Shown here in pieces: positions 30,181 to 41,202 of a stretch of 64,000 bases of DNA. The notes under the pieces were generated by a model, which saw nothing but the letters and a program-made list of their open reading frames with translations, was not told the origin of the DNA and searched no databases. Source of the DNA: AWTP1-13 sp963775835 (lineage in GTDB: Bacteria; Pseudomonadota; Alphaproteobacteria; Rhizobiales; Hyphomicrobiaceae); NCBI GenBank assembly GCA_963775835.1, contig CAVZKV010000004.1, positions 1 through 64,000 on the forward strand, read 5' to 3'. A program made the translations under genes and the position numbers. Each line of letters begins with the position of its first letter. The stretch's first letter is position 1.

Positions 30181-32294
30181 TCACTGCGCAAAGGCAGCCA
30201 AAACTCGAATGTAGGATGCTTGATAGCCCGTAGACGGTTCCGTTACTTCCCAAGAGTTCGCAGGCCAACCCTCGTTGAATTGCAAATACGATTTCAGTGC
30301 CGGCTGCCCGCGTGGCGGCGCATAACTGTTGCCGCACAAGGCGAAAGCCGCCGAACGATAGCACCGGTATGCTGAGGTACCGATGGCGGCAGTGCAACAA
30401 TCGTCCACGGAAAAGCGCGGATTGGGTCCCCCGACAAGATATCCGGGTGGTGGTCCCGGCATGGTACTGCTGACCCTTTCCCACCGCCTGCTCCCATGAG
30501 TGAACCAATTGTGAAACATGGTGCTGACGGAATTTTCCGCCCCGGCCGACTTCATGTTCGTGAGATAAACAAGGCCGAGTGGGTTGACGCCGTGAATATA
30601 GTGGAGATAGTCGAGTGCCGCTGCATTCGCTACCGTCGACGCGGCGGCGTCGTTCCCATACAATACCAAAAGCTGATATAACCTCGCTTGTAGGACCTTC
30701 GATTGATTGCTGCCCCAAGTATAATCTTTAATCGGTGACCGATAGGGGTCTTGTTGGTTGACTACCATAGGAAGCTGATCTGCGTTCGTGGTGACGCTCG
30801 CTGCAAATTTCGCCAAGATCGCAGCTCTTACGTCGGCCGAAATGCGCGGCAAGCCCGTGTAGTAAAGAAGCGCTTCTTGCCTATCCGCGTCCCACTGCGC
30901 TGGGCCGTGGTCTGCGATGATTGCCGTGTAAGTCGATTCGACAAAGTCCTTGTAACTCGCATCGCCCGTGAGTTCGTAGAGATAGATAGCAGCCTCGAAT
31001 TTCGCAAATAAGCGCTGCGCATCGTCCATTTCTTGCTGGCCCGCCGCAAGCCCGGCCGAACCCGGCTGCTTGGCATTGTCGTTATTGTAGTAGCGTATAC
31101 TTGGGTTGGCGGTTGCCCAATCCCATGCCCTCTTGGCCCGCGTAGCGAGATCGGCGCCGTAGAGCTTGAGATCAGGCTCCGACCGGGCCGAATAGATCTT
31201 GGCAGCGTAAGCAAACCCTGCCGCTCCCATCAGACTGGCGGCTGTCGTTGCCGGACCGTAGTAACTCGGGCCGGTTGCAGCGGATGGCGGGCTGGCGTTG
31301 TCCAACCCCTGCACGCAAAGCAGTGAGCCATCGGCGTTTTGCATGCGCACGAGCCAATCCAATGCCCACTTGACTTCGTCGAGAATGTCGGGGACGCCGT
31401 TACCGGACTCGGCTATGCCGCTGTCGTCGCCAAACGCATTCGGGTTCTCGGCATAAGCTCGGAGCAAGACGATGACATTGCGAGCCGTCCAGTTCGTATA
31501 CTTATTGTAGTCACCAGCGTCGAACCAACCGCCGTGGAGATCTTTGATCTGCGAACCTGCTATGCTACTCCACAATGTACGCTTGGCCTGCCACGGCCGG
31601 GTTTGCGGATCCTGCCCGGCGCGCATATGGCTCGCGGCATCGGCCCAATCGGATCCAACGGTTTCCGCAGTCTTTTCGAACCCCGCGCGTTGGTAGAAAT
31701 ACATTCTCACGGCGTGCTTGAGTACATTTCGGTAGACGCGATCGTCAATTTCGAACTCGACGGAACGCAATCCTTTGTCGATATCTACGACGGCGTAAGT
31801 CCCGGGGGTTGTGACGTCGGAGAAATCAAACCACCAGACTTTGTCGCCCGAAATTGCATCCGTGGTGCCGCCATTCCAAGCCGTTAGCGGACCTTCCTTT
31901 ACAATCCCACCGGTGGAACGGTCAATAACGGCATAGCGTGTTCCCGGCCTGAAATGGGCAGCGTTGTCGTAGCCTATTTGCGGATCGCGAACCACGGCAA
32001 CTTTGGCGGCTTTTGTTGGATAACCAAACTGATCGACAACGATGACGGGTATTGGCCCGTTTACCCCTAATGTCAGACCTTGGCTCCAAGTCGTATCCGC
32101 GCTCGATTTGTCATGACCCAAACCTAATTTTCCGATAATGCCGGATTGGCCGCGGTCGTCACCTCGCGCATTTCCGAACCTGGGTTGGGTCCGCGAACTC
32201 TGGCCGACGGCGGCGCTAGTGAGATCCCCACCCGCCCAACACGGTGCGCCGCCCTGAAAAGGAGGAGCAAAAGGCACAGGGAGAGTTCTCGCAT
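30181..32294 (-). CDS. Secreted family 9 glycoside hydrolase (cellulase/endoglucanase) with N-terminal Ig-like domain
   Basis: Inverting beta-1,4-glucanase type. A Lys/Arg-poor signal peptide (MRELSLCLLLLLF) starts at ATG 32294 in another frame, and one break near 32270 leads into the main frame. An Ig-like CelD_N domain follows (VDQFGYPTKAAKVAVV to EFEIDDRVYRN). The GH9 domain has GGWFDAGDYNKYTNW with the catalytic base Asp, VNPLGLVYLTNM with HGSRRW beyond, and NSWEVTEPSTGYQASYIRV with the catalytic acid Glu. About 700 residues, normal for the class. In a polysaccharide locus it may trim the made polymer or loosen plant or biofilm glucan. Confidence 0.9.
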
Positions 32295-33447
32295 GAGGAA
32301 ACAGCACACTTCTGTTGCATTCGGACGATGCGCCGTCACCAAGCCGATGCATTGGCCGTGGGGCTGGGTCGACGTTAGGATGGAATAAAGGTCAATCGAA
32401 CGGCCATCAAGGAGTTAGCAGCAGTGCCTGCGCTGGCGCAAACCAAACAGCGGTTGGGCGAATTGTCTCGTCAAAACGGCCCTTCTGCGATACAACATGA
32501 GCGCGGCCTGGCACGACTGAGCGGCTCTCACCCATTGCGGAAGCCGCAGTAGCGTTCCGAGATAGCAGCAATGGTCGAAGATCTTGCGCTATCCCTCGCA
32601 CCCAGTATCCGCCAAGCGAGCGTTTGCCGATTGGTGGCATCGCACTGATTGGGGGGCTTGGAGGTGCTCATTTCTCCGTTTAGTCGATGCGGCCAAAACA
32701 AGTTGCAATCGGCTGGGGCCGACTGCACCAGGACCATGCGGCATCGCACGAAACCGGCATCGGACGTATTCCTGGATGTGGACTGGCGCGACGGCACAGC
32801 GAGGTCCGTGTGACGAAGGCGAGTTCCGCGGCTGACATGGAGAAAACGTCGGAGGTCAACCGTCGCACGGGTTTGGAGCCCACACGCCCGTCAACTGATC
32901 GGCACACCTGAATTGGGGTAGGCAGAATTGAGCGGGACGTTGACCGTCGACGGCGCAACGATCGAATGGAAGAGCAAGACGCTTTGGGGTACCGCCGCTG
33001 AACGAAGGGGTTGGATGCTTTGATCATCGGCAGCTATTGAGGAAGAACGCACGGCGCGTCAGACGCGCGGCGCCCTCCTATCGCCCCGGGGCGTTTCGAA
33101 GCACAGCGTGAGCTGCGTACGGCTCATTGACGTCGTTCGATCGCTAGCCGCAAAAGTGGTGGGAGATCTGCCCACAGAACATTTCTACCACATCAGCGCG
33201 CGCCTTTGCGATACCATTGTCATCCGACCACATCTGAGAGACACTCTCTTCGAGATCCGCCAACCACCCGCAGATGCGGCGCGAGCATACGTAGTTGTGA
33301 CGCTTTATGCGCATGTTGGCATGGGAACGACAGCACATAGCCTTGACATGCACTGCTTGTTCTCCCCAACATTCCAAGCGGAATCGCGTCCGAATGGAAT
33401 CGGATCGGGTTTGAGAGCAACGGTTTGGCGCCGGGTGAGGTTGTAAA
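32295..33447. other. Long intergenic region between the glycan and peptide-transport loci
   Basis: About 1.15 kb. The frames here (for example 33108-33446 plus and 32680-33027 minus) have no family match or plausible RBS and show no consistent codon pattern. It marks the border between the two large loci and might be decayed DNA. Confidence 0.45.
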
Positions 33448-35016
33448 ATGGCAATCGTGAAAAGCAATCAAATCACTCCACGGCGAATTGCTCTCCTTGC
33501 CGCCGCGGTTGCCGCATCGATCCTGACGACTGGTCCTGCAGCCGAAGCCGGCAAGAAGGACGATACCCTCGTCTGGGCCACCGACCGCGACAACCCGATC
33601 GCCGATCCGTTCTATCTCAACACCCGCGAATTGGTGGTGGTCGGCCATCACGTTTGGGACACCCTGGTCATTATTGATCCCAAGAGTGGAGAGATCAAAC
33701 CGCTGCTCGCCACCAAATGGGCCTGGATCGATCCGACGACGCTGGAGATGGAGCTCAGGACAGGCGTCAAGTTCCACTCAGGAAAAGAGATGGATGCCGA
33801 TGACGTCGTCTATACGTTGAACCACGTCTCCAACAAGGACAACGCCATCGCCAACTTCGCCTTGCTGTCCTGGATCAAGAACGCCGAGAAGATCAGCGCC
33901 AACAAGGTGCAGGATCAACCTACACCGTCCGTTTCCACCGGCGCTCGCCTACCTCGCCGGTGCCGGCTTCATCATGCAGCAAGGGCACTACGACAAGGCC
34001 CCCGTCAAACCCGACGGCAAAAAGGACTTCGGCGCCGTGCCGCCCAACGGCACCGGCCCCTACCGGATCGTCGAGGTCAAGCCTGGCGAGCATATCCTGA
34101 TGGAAAAGAATGCCGCCTACTTCAAGGACGGCTTCAAGGGCAATCCGGCCATCTCCAAAATCCGCTTTCGCACCATCAAGGATGCCAACACCCGCGCCGC
34201 CGAGCTGATGACGGGTGCCATCGACTGGATCTGGGACGTCCCCAAGGATCAGGCCGAGCGCATCAAGGCCAATCCCGCCGTCGTGGTTGAGAACGCCAAG
34301 ACCTTGCGCGTCTCTTACCTCCAGTTCGATGCCCACGGCGTCTCGGGGCAGAAGCTCTTCACCGACAAGCGCGTCACGGGTCGCGCTCAATCATGCCATC
34401 AACCGGGAGTCGCTGACCAAGAACCTGGTGGGCCCCGCTTCGGTGGTGGCCTACGCGCCCTGCCATCCGGACCAATTCGCCTGCTCGAACGACGTTCCCA
34501 AGTATGCCTACGATCCCGGCAAAGGCGCGGGCACTCCTCAAGGAGGCCGGGGTCGCGGAAGGGACGGAGGTCGAACTCTTCGCCTACCGTGACCGCGAGT
34601 ACACCGAAGCCGTGATCGGTGACCTCGCCAAGATCGGCATCAAGCCGAAGCTCACCTACGTCCAGTACACCGCCTTTGTCGAGGCCGTGCACAAGGGGAG
34701 GACCCCGATGGCGCACGGGACCTGGGGCTCGAACTCGGTGCCCGACGTGTCGGCCATGACCGCGCATTTCTTCCTGCACGGACCCGACGATCTGACCAAG
34801 GACCCCGAGGTCAAGAAGCTGATCGAGGAGGCCGACGGTCTCACCGATCCCGACAAACGCAAGGCCGCCTGGCAAAAAGTCCTCTCCAGGATCGCCGAGG
34901 AGGCCTACTGGGTGCCGTTGTTCACCTACGCCAAATACTACGCCTACTCCAAGGACCTCGACTTCACGCCGACCTCGGATGAAATTCCGCAGTTCTTCGC
35001 CGCAAAGTGGAAATAG
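33448..35016 (+). CDS. Peptide/nickel-type ABC transporter substrate-binding protein (SBP family 5), three frame breaks
   Basis: Periplasmic solute receptor of about 520 residues. Signal peptide RRIALLAAAVAASILTTGPA with AEA at the cut site. The family segment LEMELRTGVKFHSGKEMDAD then DVVYTLNHV is in the first frame. KDFGAVPPNGTGPYRIVEVK follows a break near 33925, VALNHAINRESLTKNLVG a break near 34375, and KARALLKEAG a break near 34520. Then SVPDVSAMTAHFF and EEAYWVPLFTYAKYY to the stop. Begins a five-gene transporter operon, with the permease 28 bases on. Ligand not predictable beyond peptide-like compound. Confidence 0.87.
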
Positions 35017-35044
35017 GACCTGAGCGGCTCTAGGCCAGCGTCCC

Positions 35045-35962
35045 ATGCTCGCCTTCGCAATCAAGCGTTTGGGATTGGCGGTGCTGGTGGCGCTGACGGT
35101 CTCCCTCATCACCTTTTCCATGATCTATGTCTCGGGCGACCCCGCCATCGCCATCGCCGGCGAAGGCGCCCGCATCCAGGACATCGAAGCGATCCGTCAG
35201 TTTTATGGGTTCGACCGGCCGATCGTGGTCCAGTTCTTCGACTGGCTGACGGGCGCCATCCGCGGCGATTTCGGCCGCTCCTACACGCTGCGCCAGCCGG
35301 TCGCCGATATCATCTTCGCGCGGTTGCCGGTGACCATGATCCTGGGTGCCTCAGCGATCGCTTTTGCGCTGCTGCTCGCCATTCCGCTTGGCGTCTGGGC
35401 GGCGGTCAAGCCCAACAGCCTGGTCGATCGCTTCGCGCTGACCCTCGCGGTCGTGGGCCAGGCGATGCCGAACTTCTGGTTCGCGTTGACCTTGATACTG
35501 TGGCTCGGCGTCAACTGGCGGCTGCTGCCGATCACCGGGTCATCAAGCTGGCAGAATTTCGTGATGCCGGCGATCGCGCTCGGCTATTACGTGATGCCGG
35601 CCATCATGCGCCTGACGCGCGCGGGCATGCTGGAGGTGCTGTCCGCGGACTATATCCGCACCGCCCGCGCCAAGGGACTGCGTCCCCGCACGGTTCTGTT
35701 CAAGCACGCCCTCAGGAACGCCATCATTCCCGTGGTCTCGCTGGCGGCCGTGCTGTTCGGCTTCATGCTCGGCGGCTCCATCGTCATCGAGACGATCTTC
35801 CAGATCAATGGGCTCGGCTACCTCGCCTGGGAATCGATCCAGCGCAAGGACCTGCCCACCATACAGGCCATCGTGCTGGTCCTGTCCGTGATCTACGTGG
35901 CCCTGACGCTCGCGGCAGACCTGCTCAACGCCTTCCTCGACCCGCGGCTGAGGGTGGCCTGA
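35045..35962 (+). CDS. DppB-type ABC transporter permease
   Basis: 305 residues, intact, six membrane segments. Contains the N-terminal family segment MLAFAIKRLGLAVLVALTVS and GDPAIAIAGEGA. The cytoplasmic EAA-type loop is DYIRTARAKGLRPRTVLFKH, followed by ALRNAIIPVVS, which contacts the ATPases. One of two inner-membrane channel subunits; the other begins two bases after its stop. Confidence 0.93.
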   Translation: MLAFAIKRLGLAVLVALTVSLITFSMIYVSGDPAIAIAGEGARIQDIEAIRQFYGFDRPIVVQFFDWLTGAIRGDFGRSYTLRQPVADIIFARLPVTMILGASAIAFALLLAIPLGVWAAVKPNSLVDRFALTLAVVGQAMPNFWFALTLILWLGVNWRLLPITGSSSWQNFVMPAIALGYYVMPAIMRLTRAGMLEVLSADYIRTARAKGLRPRTVLFKHALRNAIIPVVSLAAVLFGFMLGGSIVIETIFQINGLGYLAWESIQRKDLPTIQAIVLVLSVIYVALTLAADLLNAFLDPRLRVA

Positions 35963-35963
35963 G

Positions 35964-36878
35964 ATGGCTGATACGGTTCTGCCCAGCCTACCGACGGCAG
36001 CGGAAATCCTGGCGCCCTCGCCGGGAGTGCTCCTGCGCCGGCGCATCTTTCGCCATTGGGGATTGTTGGCAGGCGGGCTGATCTTGGGCGTCGTCCTGGC
36101 GATGGCGCTGCTGGCGCCACTGCTGGCGCCCTTCGATCCTTATGACCAGCAGCTCGACCGCAAGCTGATCCCGCCGATCTGGCATTCGAGCACCAAGGCG
36201 ACTTGGGTTCACGCGTTGGGCACCGATCAGCTCGGCCGGGACTACCTCTCGCGCCTGCTCTATGGCGCCCAGATTTCCTTGCTGATCGGTGTTTCGGCGA
36301 TGCTGATCTCGGGGATCATCGGCACGACGCTGGGTGTGCTCGCCGGCTACTTCGGCGGCCGTGTCGACATGGTCGTCAGCTTCATCATCTCAACGCGGCT
36401 CTCCCTGCCGGTCGTGCTGGTGGCCCTCGCGGTCGTCGCCATTATCGGCACGTCGTTGAACGTCGTGATCTGGGTGCTGGGACTGCTGATCTGGGACCGC
36501 TTTGCGGTGGTCATGCGCAGCGCCACCCAGCAGGTGCGCAGCCGGGAATTCATCACGGCCGCACAAGCGCTGGGGGCCTCGACCCCGCGCATCCTCTTCA
36601 CCGAGGTCGCCCCCAACGTGCTCAATCACCTGATCGTGGTGGCCACCCTGGAGATGGCGCACGCCATTCTGCTCGAGGCATCGCTGTCCTTCTTGGGGCT
36701 TGGCGTGCAGCCGCCGACGCCGTCGTGGGGCTTGATGATCTCCGAGGCCAAGGGCCTGATGTTCTTCGATCCGTGGCTGATCTCGATTCCCGGCGTCGCC
36801 CTCTTCCTCCTCGTCCTCGCCATCAACATGCTGGGCGACGGTCTGCGCGACGTCACGGCGCCGGAGAACCGCAGTTGA
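35964..36878 (+). CDS. DppC-type ABC transporter permease
   Basis: 304 residues, intact. N-terminal cytoplasmic arm followed by a first helix (GGLILGVVLAMALLAPLLAP), then the family motif HALGTDQLGRDYLSRLLYGA. The EAA-type loop is REFITAAQALGASTPRILF, followed by TEVAPNVLNHL. LEASLSFLGLGVQPPTPSWG is the standard DppC region. Pairs with the DppB-type subunit immediately upstream; the ATPase gene follows after 7 bases. Confidence 0.93.
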   Translation: MADTVLPSLPTAAEILAPSPGVLLRRRIFRHWGLLAGGLILGVVLAMALLAPLLAPFDPYDQQLDRKLIPPIWHSSTKATWVHALGTDQLGRDYLSRLLYGAQISLLIGVSAMLISGIIGTTLGVLAGYFGGRVDMVVSFIISTRLSLPVVLVALAVVAIIGTSLNVVIWVLGLLIWDRFAVVMRSATQQVRSREFITAAQALGASTPRILFTEVAPNVLNHLIVVATLEMAHAILLEASLSFLGLGVQPPTPSWGLMISEAKGLMFFDPWLISIPGVALFLLVLAINMLGDGLRDVTAPENRS

Positions 36879-36885
36879 GACGCCC

Positions 36886-37902
36886 ATGAGGAAACGCGTT
36901 TTGACCGTGGAGGACCTGCGCGTCAGCCTGCCGGTGCCGGCCGGCAGCCTCCGTGCCGTGCAGGGCGTCTCCTTCCACGTCGACCGCGGCGAGACCCTGT
37001 GCATCGTCGGGGAATCGGGCTGCGGCAAATCCCTGACCGCGCTCGCCATCATGGGCCTGTTGCCGGCCCAAGCCGATCGGAGGGCCGCGCGCCTCGATCT
37101 TGAGGGACAGGACCTCACAAATCTCCCCGAGCGCGCCATGTCGGACATCCGCGGCAATCGCATGGCGATGATTTTTCAGGAGCCGATGACGTCGCTGAAC
37201 CCGGCCTACAGCATCGGCGATCAGCTGCAGGAGGCGCTCAGGCGCCACAGGCGCGTGTCCCACCGGGAGGCACGCGCCCGTGCCATCGAGCTGTTGGAGC
37301 GCGTTGGGATCACGGCGGCCACGAGCCGGCTCAAGCAATACCCACACCAGCTCTCGGGCGGCCTGCGCCAGCGCGTCATGATCGCCATGGCCCTGATGTG
37401 CCAGCCGGCGCTGATCCTGGCGGACGAGCCGACCACGGCTCTCGATGTCACCATTCAGGCGCAGATCCTGCACCTCCTCGCCCGCCTGCAGCGAGAATTC
37501 GCGATGGGGCTGGTCCTCATCACCCACGACCTCGGTATCGTTGCCCGCATCGCCACCCGCGTCGTCGTCATGTACGCCGGTGAAGTCGTGGAGACGGGTA
37601 GCGCCTCGGCCGTCTTCTCCGCACCGCAGCACCCCTACACGCGCGGCCTTCTCGCCTGCATCCCCGTCCCTGGTCGCACGCGCCGCGGCGCACCCCTGGG
37701 CACCATTCCGGGCCTTGTCCCGTCCCTCGTCGGCGAGCTCGACGGCTGCCATTTTGCGCGACGCTGCCCCCACGCCGTCGACGCCTGCCGCGCGGCCCCC
37801 GTGCCATTGGAAACGGCTGGTGACGGCCATCACGTCCGCTGCATCCGCCATCGCGAGCTCACTCCTGGTGTCTTGTCCACCCCACCGGTTGTCGTCGCAT
37901 GA
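36886..37902 (+). CDS. DppD-type ABC transporter ATP-binding protein
   Basis: 338 residues, intact. Walker A is GESGCGKSLTALA and the Q-loop is IFQEPMTSLNP. The ABC signature is LSGGLRQRVMIAMAL and Walker B is LILADEPTTALD. The H-loop His is in LITHDLG. The C-terminal oligopeptide-transporter extension with its Cys cluster (CHFARRCPHAVDAC, preceded by DG) may bind an iron-sulfur centre as in relatives. The stop overlaps the next start (ATGA at 37899). Confidence 0.93.
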   Translation: MRKRVLTVEDLRVSLPVPAGSLRAVQGVSFHVDRGETLCIVGESGCGKSLTALAIMGLLPAQADRRAARLDLEGQDLTNLPERAMSDIRGNRMAMIFQEPMTSLNPAYSIGDQLQEALRRHRRVSHREARARAIELLERVGITAATSRLKQYPHQLSGGLRQRVMIAMALMCQPALILADEPTTALDVTIQAQILHLLARLQREFAMGLVLITHDLGIVARIATRVVVMYAGEVVETGSASAVFSAPQHPYTRGLLACIPVPGRTRRGAPLGTIPGLVPSLVGELDGCHFARRCPHAVDACRAAPVPLETAGDGHHVRCIRHRELTPGVLSTPPVVVA

Positions 37903-38919
37903 CGCCCGTGGGCACGCCAGTCGACGGCAGCTGGGCACCCCCTTCTGGAAGCCCGCAATGTCAGCCGCACCTTTCGCGTGTCGGCGGGGATGCTGCGACG
38001 CGCGCGCACCTTGACGGCCGTCGACGACGTGAGCCTCGCCGTGCGCCCGGGCGAGGTCGTGGGCCTCGTCGGCGAGTTTGGCTGCGGCAAGACCACGCTC
38101 GCGCGCATGCTCCTGGGTCTGCTCTCCCCCTCATCCGGCACCGTTGCCATCGACGGCCAGCCAGCGTCGACATTGGGCCGGCGGGCCGTTGCCGCCCTGG
38201 TCCAACCGGTCTTTCAAGACCCCTACTCCTCGCTCAATCCGCGCAAGTCCGTGGGCACAATCATCACCCTGCCGTTGCGCATCCATGGCGCGCCGCAACC
38301 TGCGACGTGGCGTGCCCGGGTCGAGGCGATGATGGAACGCGTTGGCCTTTCGCGCACGCTCTACGACAACTATCCAAGCCAGCTCTCGGGCGGCCAACGC
38401 CAACGCGTCGCCATCGCCCGGGCGCTGATCAATGAACCGCGCATGGTCATCTGCGATGAACCGACCTCGGCGCTCGACGTCTCGGTGCAGTCGCAGATCC
38501 TCAACCTGTTGCAGGATTTGCGGCGTGACCTGGGTCTCACCTATCTGCTGATCAGCCACAATCTGGCGGTGGTCGAGCACATGGCGACCCGGGTCGCGGT
38601 CATGTATCTCGGGCGCATTGTGGAAGAAGCCGACACCGATCACCTCTTCCGAGCGCCCAAGCATCCCTACACGCAGGCGCTCCTGGCTTCGGTACTAACC
38701 CCCGAACCGGGTCTTGGTGTCCCCGACACGCATCTAGGGATCACTTACCCCAATCCTCTCGACATGCCCTCGGGTTGCCGTTTCCACCCGCGTTGTCGTC
38801 AGGTGATGGAGCTGTGCAAGACGGTTCCCCCTGACCAAACGATCACGGAGAGCGGCACTGTCGAATGTCATCTCTATGGAGCGCAGTCACGGGCAGACGT
38901 GACCGCCGCCCAGCCGTGA
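37899..38919 (+). CDS. DppF-type ABC transporter ATP-binding protein, one frame break near the start
   Basis: Starts at ATG 37899 overlapping the DppD stop. The frame breaks after about 15 codons in a C-rich run (CACCCCCTT) and rejoins as LLEARNVSRTFRVSAGM. Walker A is GEFGCGKTTLARM, with Phe where Ser is usual. The Q-loop is PVFQDPYSSLNPR, the signature LSGGQRQRVAIARAL, Walker B MVICDEPTSALDVS and the H-loop LISHNLAVVEHM. The C-terminal CRFHPRCRQVMELC cluster matches the family. About 340 residues. Forms the ATPase heterodimer with DppD. Confidence 0.9.
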
Positions 38920-38975
38920 CGGTTTCGGTCGCGGCTCGATGTTGCACGAGGTGCGATCGCCACAGCCAAACCACC

Positions 38976-39924
38976 TCACGTCGTTTGCGCCAGTCCAAAT
39001 TGGCGGCACAGCAGCACCAGCATTTCGTAGATGACGTGGGCGCAGAGGTGCGCCGCCATGTTGTTGACGTCCTGGGGCGGGCTGACCGTGGCGACATCCA
39101 CGGCGACGATGTTGAGGTCCGTCAAGCAGCGGATCAGATCGATGCCTTCGCGCGCCGACAGGCCGCCCCAGGACGGCGAACAGACCCCCGGCGCACACGA
39201 GGGATCAAAGACGTCCATGTCGAAGCAGACATAGACGGGCCGTCCCGCGGCCTGGTCCCGGAACTCGGCCATACGTTGCCCGAACCCGCCGCGCACCAGG
39301 TCGTCCAGCGACATGACGCGATAGCCGAGCCCCTGCGTGCGCGCGCACGACGCCCTGCGCAAAGGTCGTGCCGCGAATGCCGACGTGCCAGGAGGAGGTC
39401 GCGTCGAGCAGCCCCTCTTCGGCGACATGGGTGAACTGGGTGGCGGCGTTGTATTTGTCGGCCGGGTCGTAGGCATAGGCATCGGTGTGCGAATCGATGT
39501 GCAGCGCGACGAGGTTCTTGTGCTTCTTGGCGACCGCGCGCATCACCGGCACCGTGATCGAGCCGTCGCCGCCGATGGTGACGGGAACCGCACCGCTTTC
39601 CATCACGCGGCTTGTCGCCTGCTCGATGCGCTCGAAGGCATCGAGGATGCGGCCCGGCGTGAGTTTGACGTTGCCGCAGTCGACGACATTGAGCGCGGCG
39701 ATCGGATCGAAGTCGGCGTGCGTCGGGTTGTAGCGGCGGATCAAGGGCGACTGCAGCCGCACGGCGTCGGGACCGCTGCGCGCGCCAACCCGAAAGGGAT
39801 GCGTGCCGCAGTCGAACGGGAGCCCCAGGATCGCCGCGCGATTGGACGGGCCCGGCCGGCCGTAGGGCACGCCCATGAAGGTCAGCGGCAGCGTAAAAAG
39901 ATCATCATCCCCTAGGTTCGCCAT
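38976..39924 (-). CDS. Ureohydrolase (arginase/agmatinase family) with altered first metal motif, one frame break
   Basis: About 316 residues from ATG 39924. The family cleaves a guanidino group to urea using two Mn ions. Motifs: LPFDCGTHPFRVGARSGPDA, then IGGDGSITVPVMRA where GGDHS is expected. HIDSHTDAY gives the D-x-H-x-D group, and after a break near 39350 CFDMDVFDPSCAPG supplies the last Asp pair. The His of GGDHS (a ligand of one Mn in arginase) is Gly here. Last gene of the amino-acid-transport operon, 18 bases from the M20 gene. The substrate is probably a guanidino acid or an amide rather than arginine; this is not settled. Confidence 0.82.
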
Positions 39925-39941
39925 CGGCGGCCTCGTTCGGA

Positions 39942-41192
39942 TCAGGAGCGGTTGGTCAGAAAGTCGAAGGCGGCGAGCGTGTGCACCTTGGCGACGGCTT
40001 TGAGCTCGTCGACGAGAATGTGCTCGTCGGCGCCCGCCCATGTTGAAGGGCGTGAGGCCGTAGACCACCGTCGGCACGCCGTACTGGCGATACCAGCGCG
40101 AAGTCGGAGCCGCCGACGCGCATGTTCACCGCCGGCGCGGTCCCCAACACCTCCGCCGCCACATCGCGCACCCGGGCGACGATCTCATGGGCAGGATCGG
40201 TAAAGTTCGGCTCGAAGCTCCGGATGGCGCGCCAGGTGACGCCTTCCAGGGGCCGGAGCGCCTCGTCGAGCTTTTCCAGGAGCGTCGGCCGTCGTTGTCC
40301 CGACAGGAAGACGGATGTCGCACTGCGCGCGCGCCTCACTCGGCACGAGGTTGGGCGAGACGCCACCCGCGATCGTGCCGATGTTGACGGTCACGCGGGA
40401 GAGCGTGTCGGACTCACCCGGCCCCGGACAGCGGCTCGGAGATCGGCGCTGCGGCGGCGATGGCGTCCTTGACCGCCGCCGGCATGGCGATGGGAAGCCG
40501 CTCGAGGTCCTTGACCCGATCGAGCGCGGTGCGCAGGCGATCGATGGCGTTGATGCCCTTATGGACATGCGCGCCATGCGCGGCTGCGCCTTTCGCCTCG
40601 ACCTCGAGCCACAGCAGGCCCTTTTCGCCAAAGCGCACGACCATGGGTGAGCCGACATCGCCGCAGATGTTGGCATCGCCCCGCGCCTCGGGAACGGTCT
40701 CCAGCAGATAGCCGGTGCCGAGCGAGCCCATGTTCTCCTCGTCGCCGGCGAGCGTCAGCACGACTTCCCCGCCCCAGGCTTGCGGTGTTCGGCCAGCAGG
40801 GCGGCGGCCAGGATCGAGCAGGCGAGCCCGCCCTTCATATCCGAGACGCCGCGGCCGTAGAGGCGTCCCTCGCGAAGCTCTCCGCTCAGCGGCGGCACCG
40901 TCCATCGCGCCGCCTCGCCGATCGGAAAGGTGTCGAGGTGGCCGTTGAAGATCAGACGCCGACCCGGGCGCTTGCCGCGCAGATGCGAGCGACCAGGCTG
41001 ACGATGCCGGGCTGCGGTTCGACGCGGCGCACCTCGATGCCGGGAATGGTGGCTAGCAGAGCTTCTGTCGCCTTGGCGATCGCGACGGTATTGCTCGGTG
41101 GGTTGGGCGAGGCCACGCGCGACCAGCGCTTGAGTCATTTCGATCAGCCGCGGCAGGTTCCGCTCGACGTCCCGGGACAGGACCTCGCGCAC
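39942..41192 (-). CDS. M20 family metallopeptidase/deacylase (ArgE/DapE type), several frame breaks
   Basis: Zn-dependent amidohydrolase that removes an acyl group from an amino acid or cuts a small peptide. Starts at GTG 41192 with GAGGGAG upstream. Motifs: IFNGHLDTFPIGEA with the first metal His and Asp, YGRGVSDMKGGLA with the bridging Asp, and LTLAGDEENMG with the catalytic Glu. The dimerisation domain has AAAHGAHVHKGINAIDRL, and VNIGTIAGGVSPNLVPSEA and MRVGGSDFAL follow. Breaks near 41080, 40800, 40420, 40290 and 40040. All motifs are in order over about 415 codons. It overlaps the transporter operon in position and is co-transcribed with the ureohydrolase. Confidence 0.83.
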
Positions 41193-41202
41193 GCTCTCCC
41201 TC

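Noticed and set aside
33108..33446. 112-codon plus frame before the substrate-binding protein gene
   Set aside because: No RBS, no family match and unlike codon use; the true operon start has a clear signal peptide at 33448.
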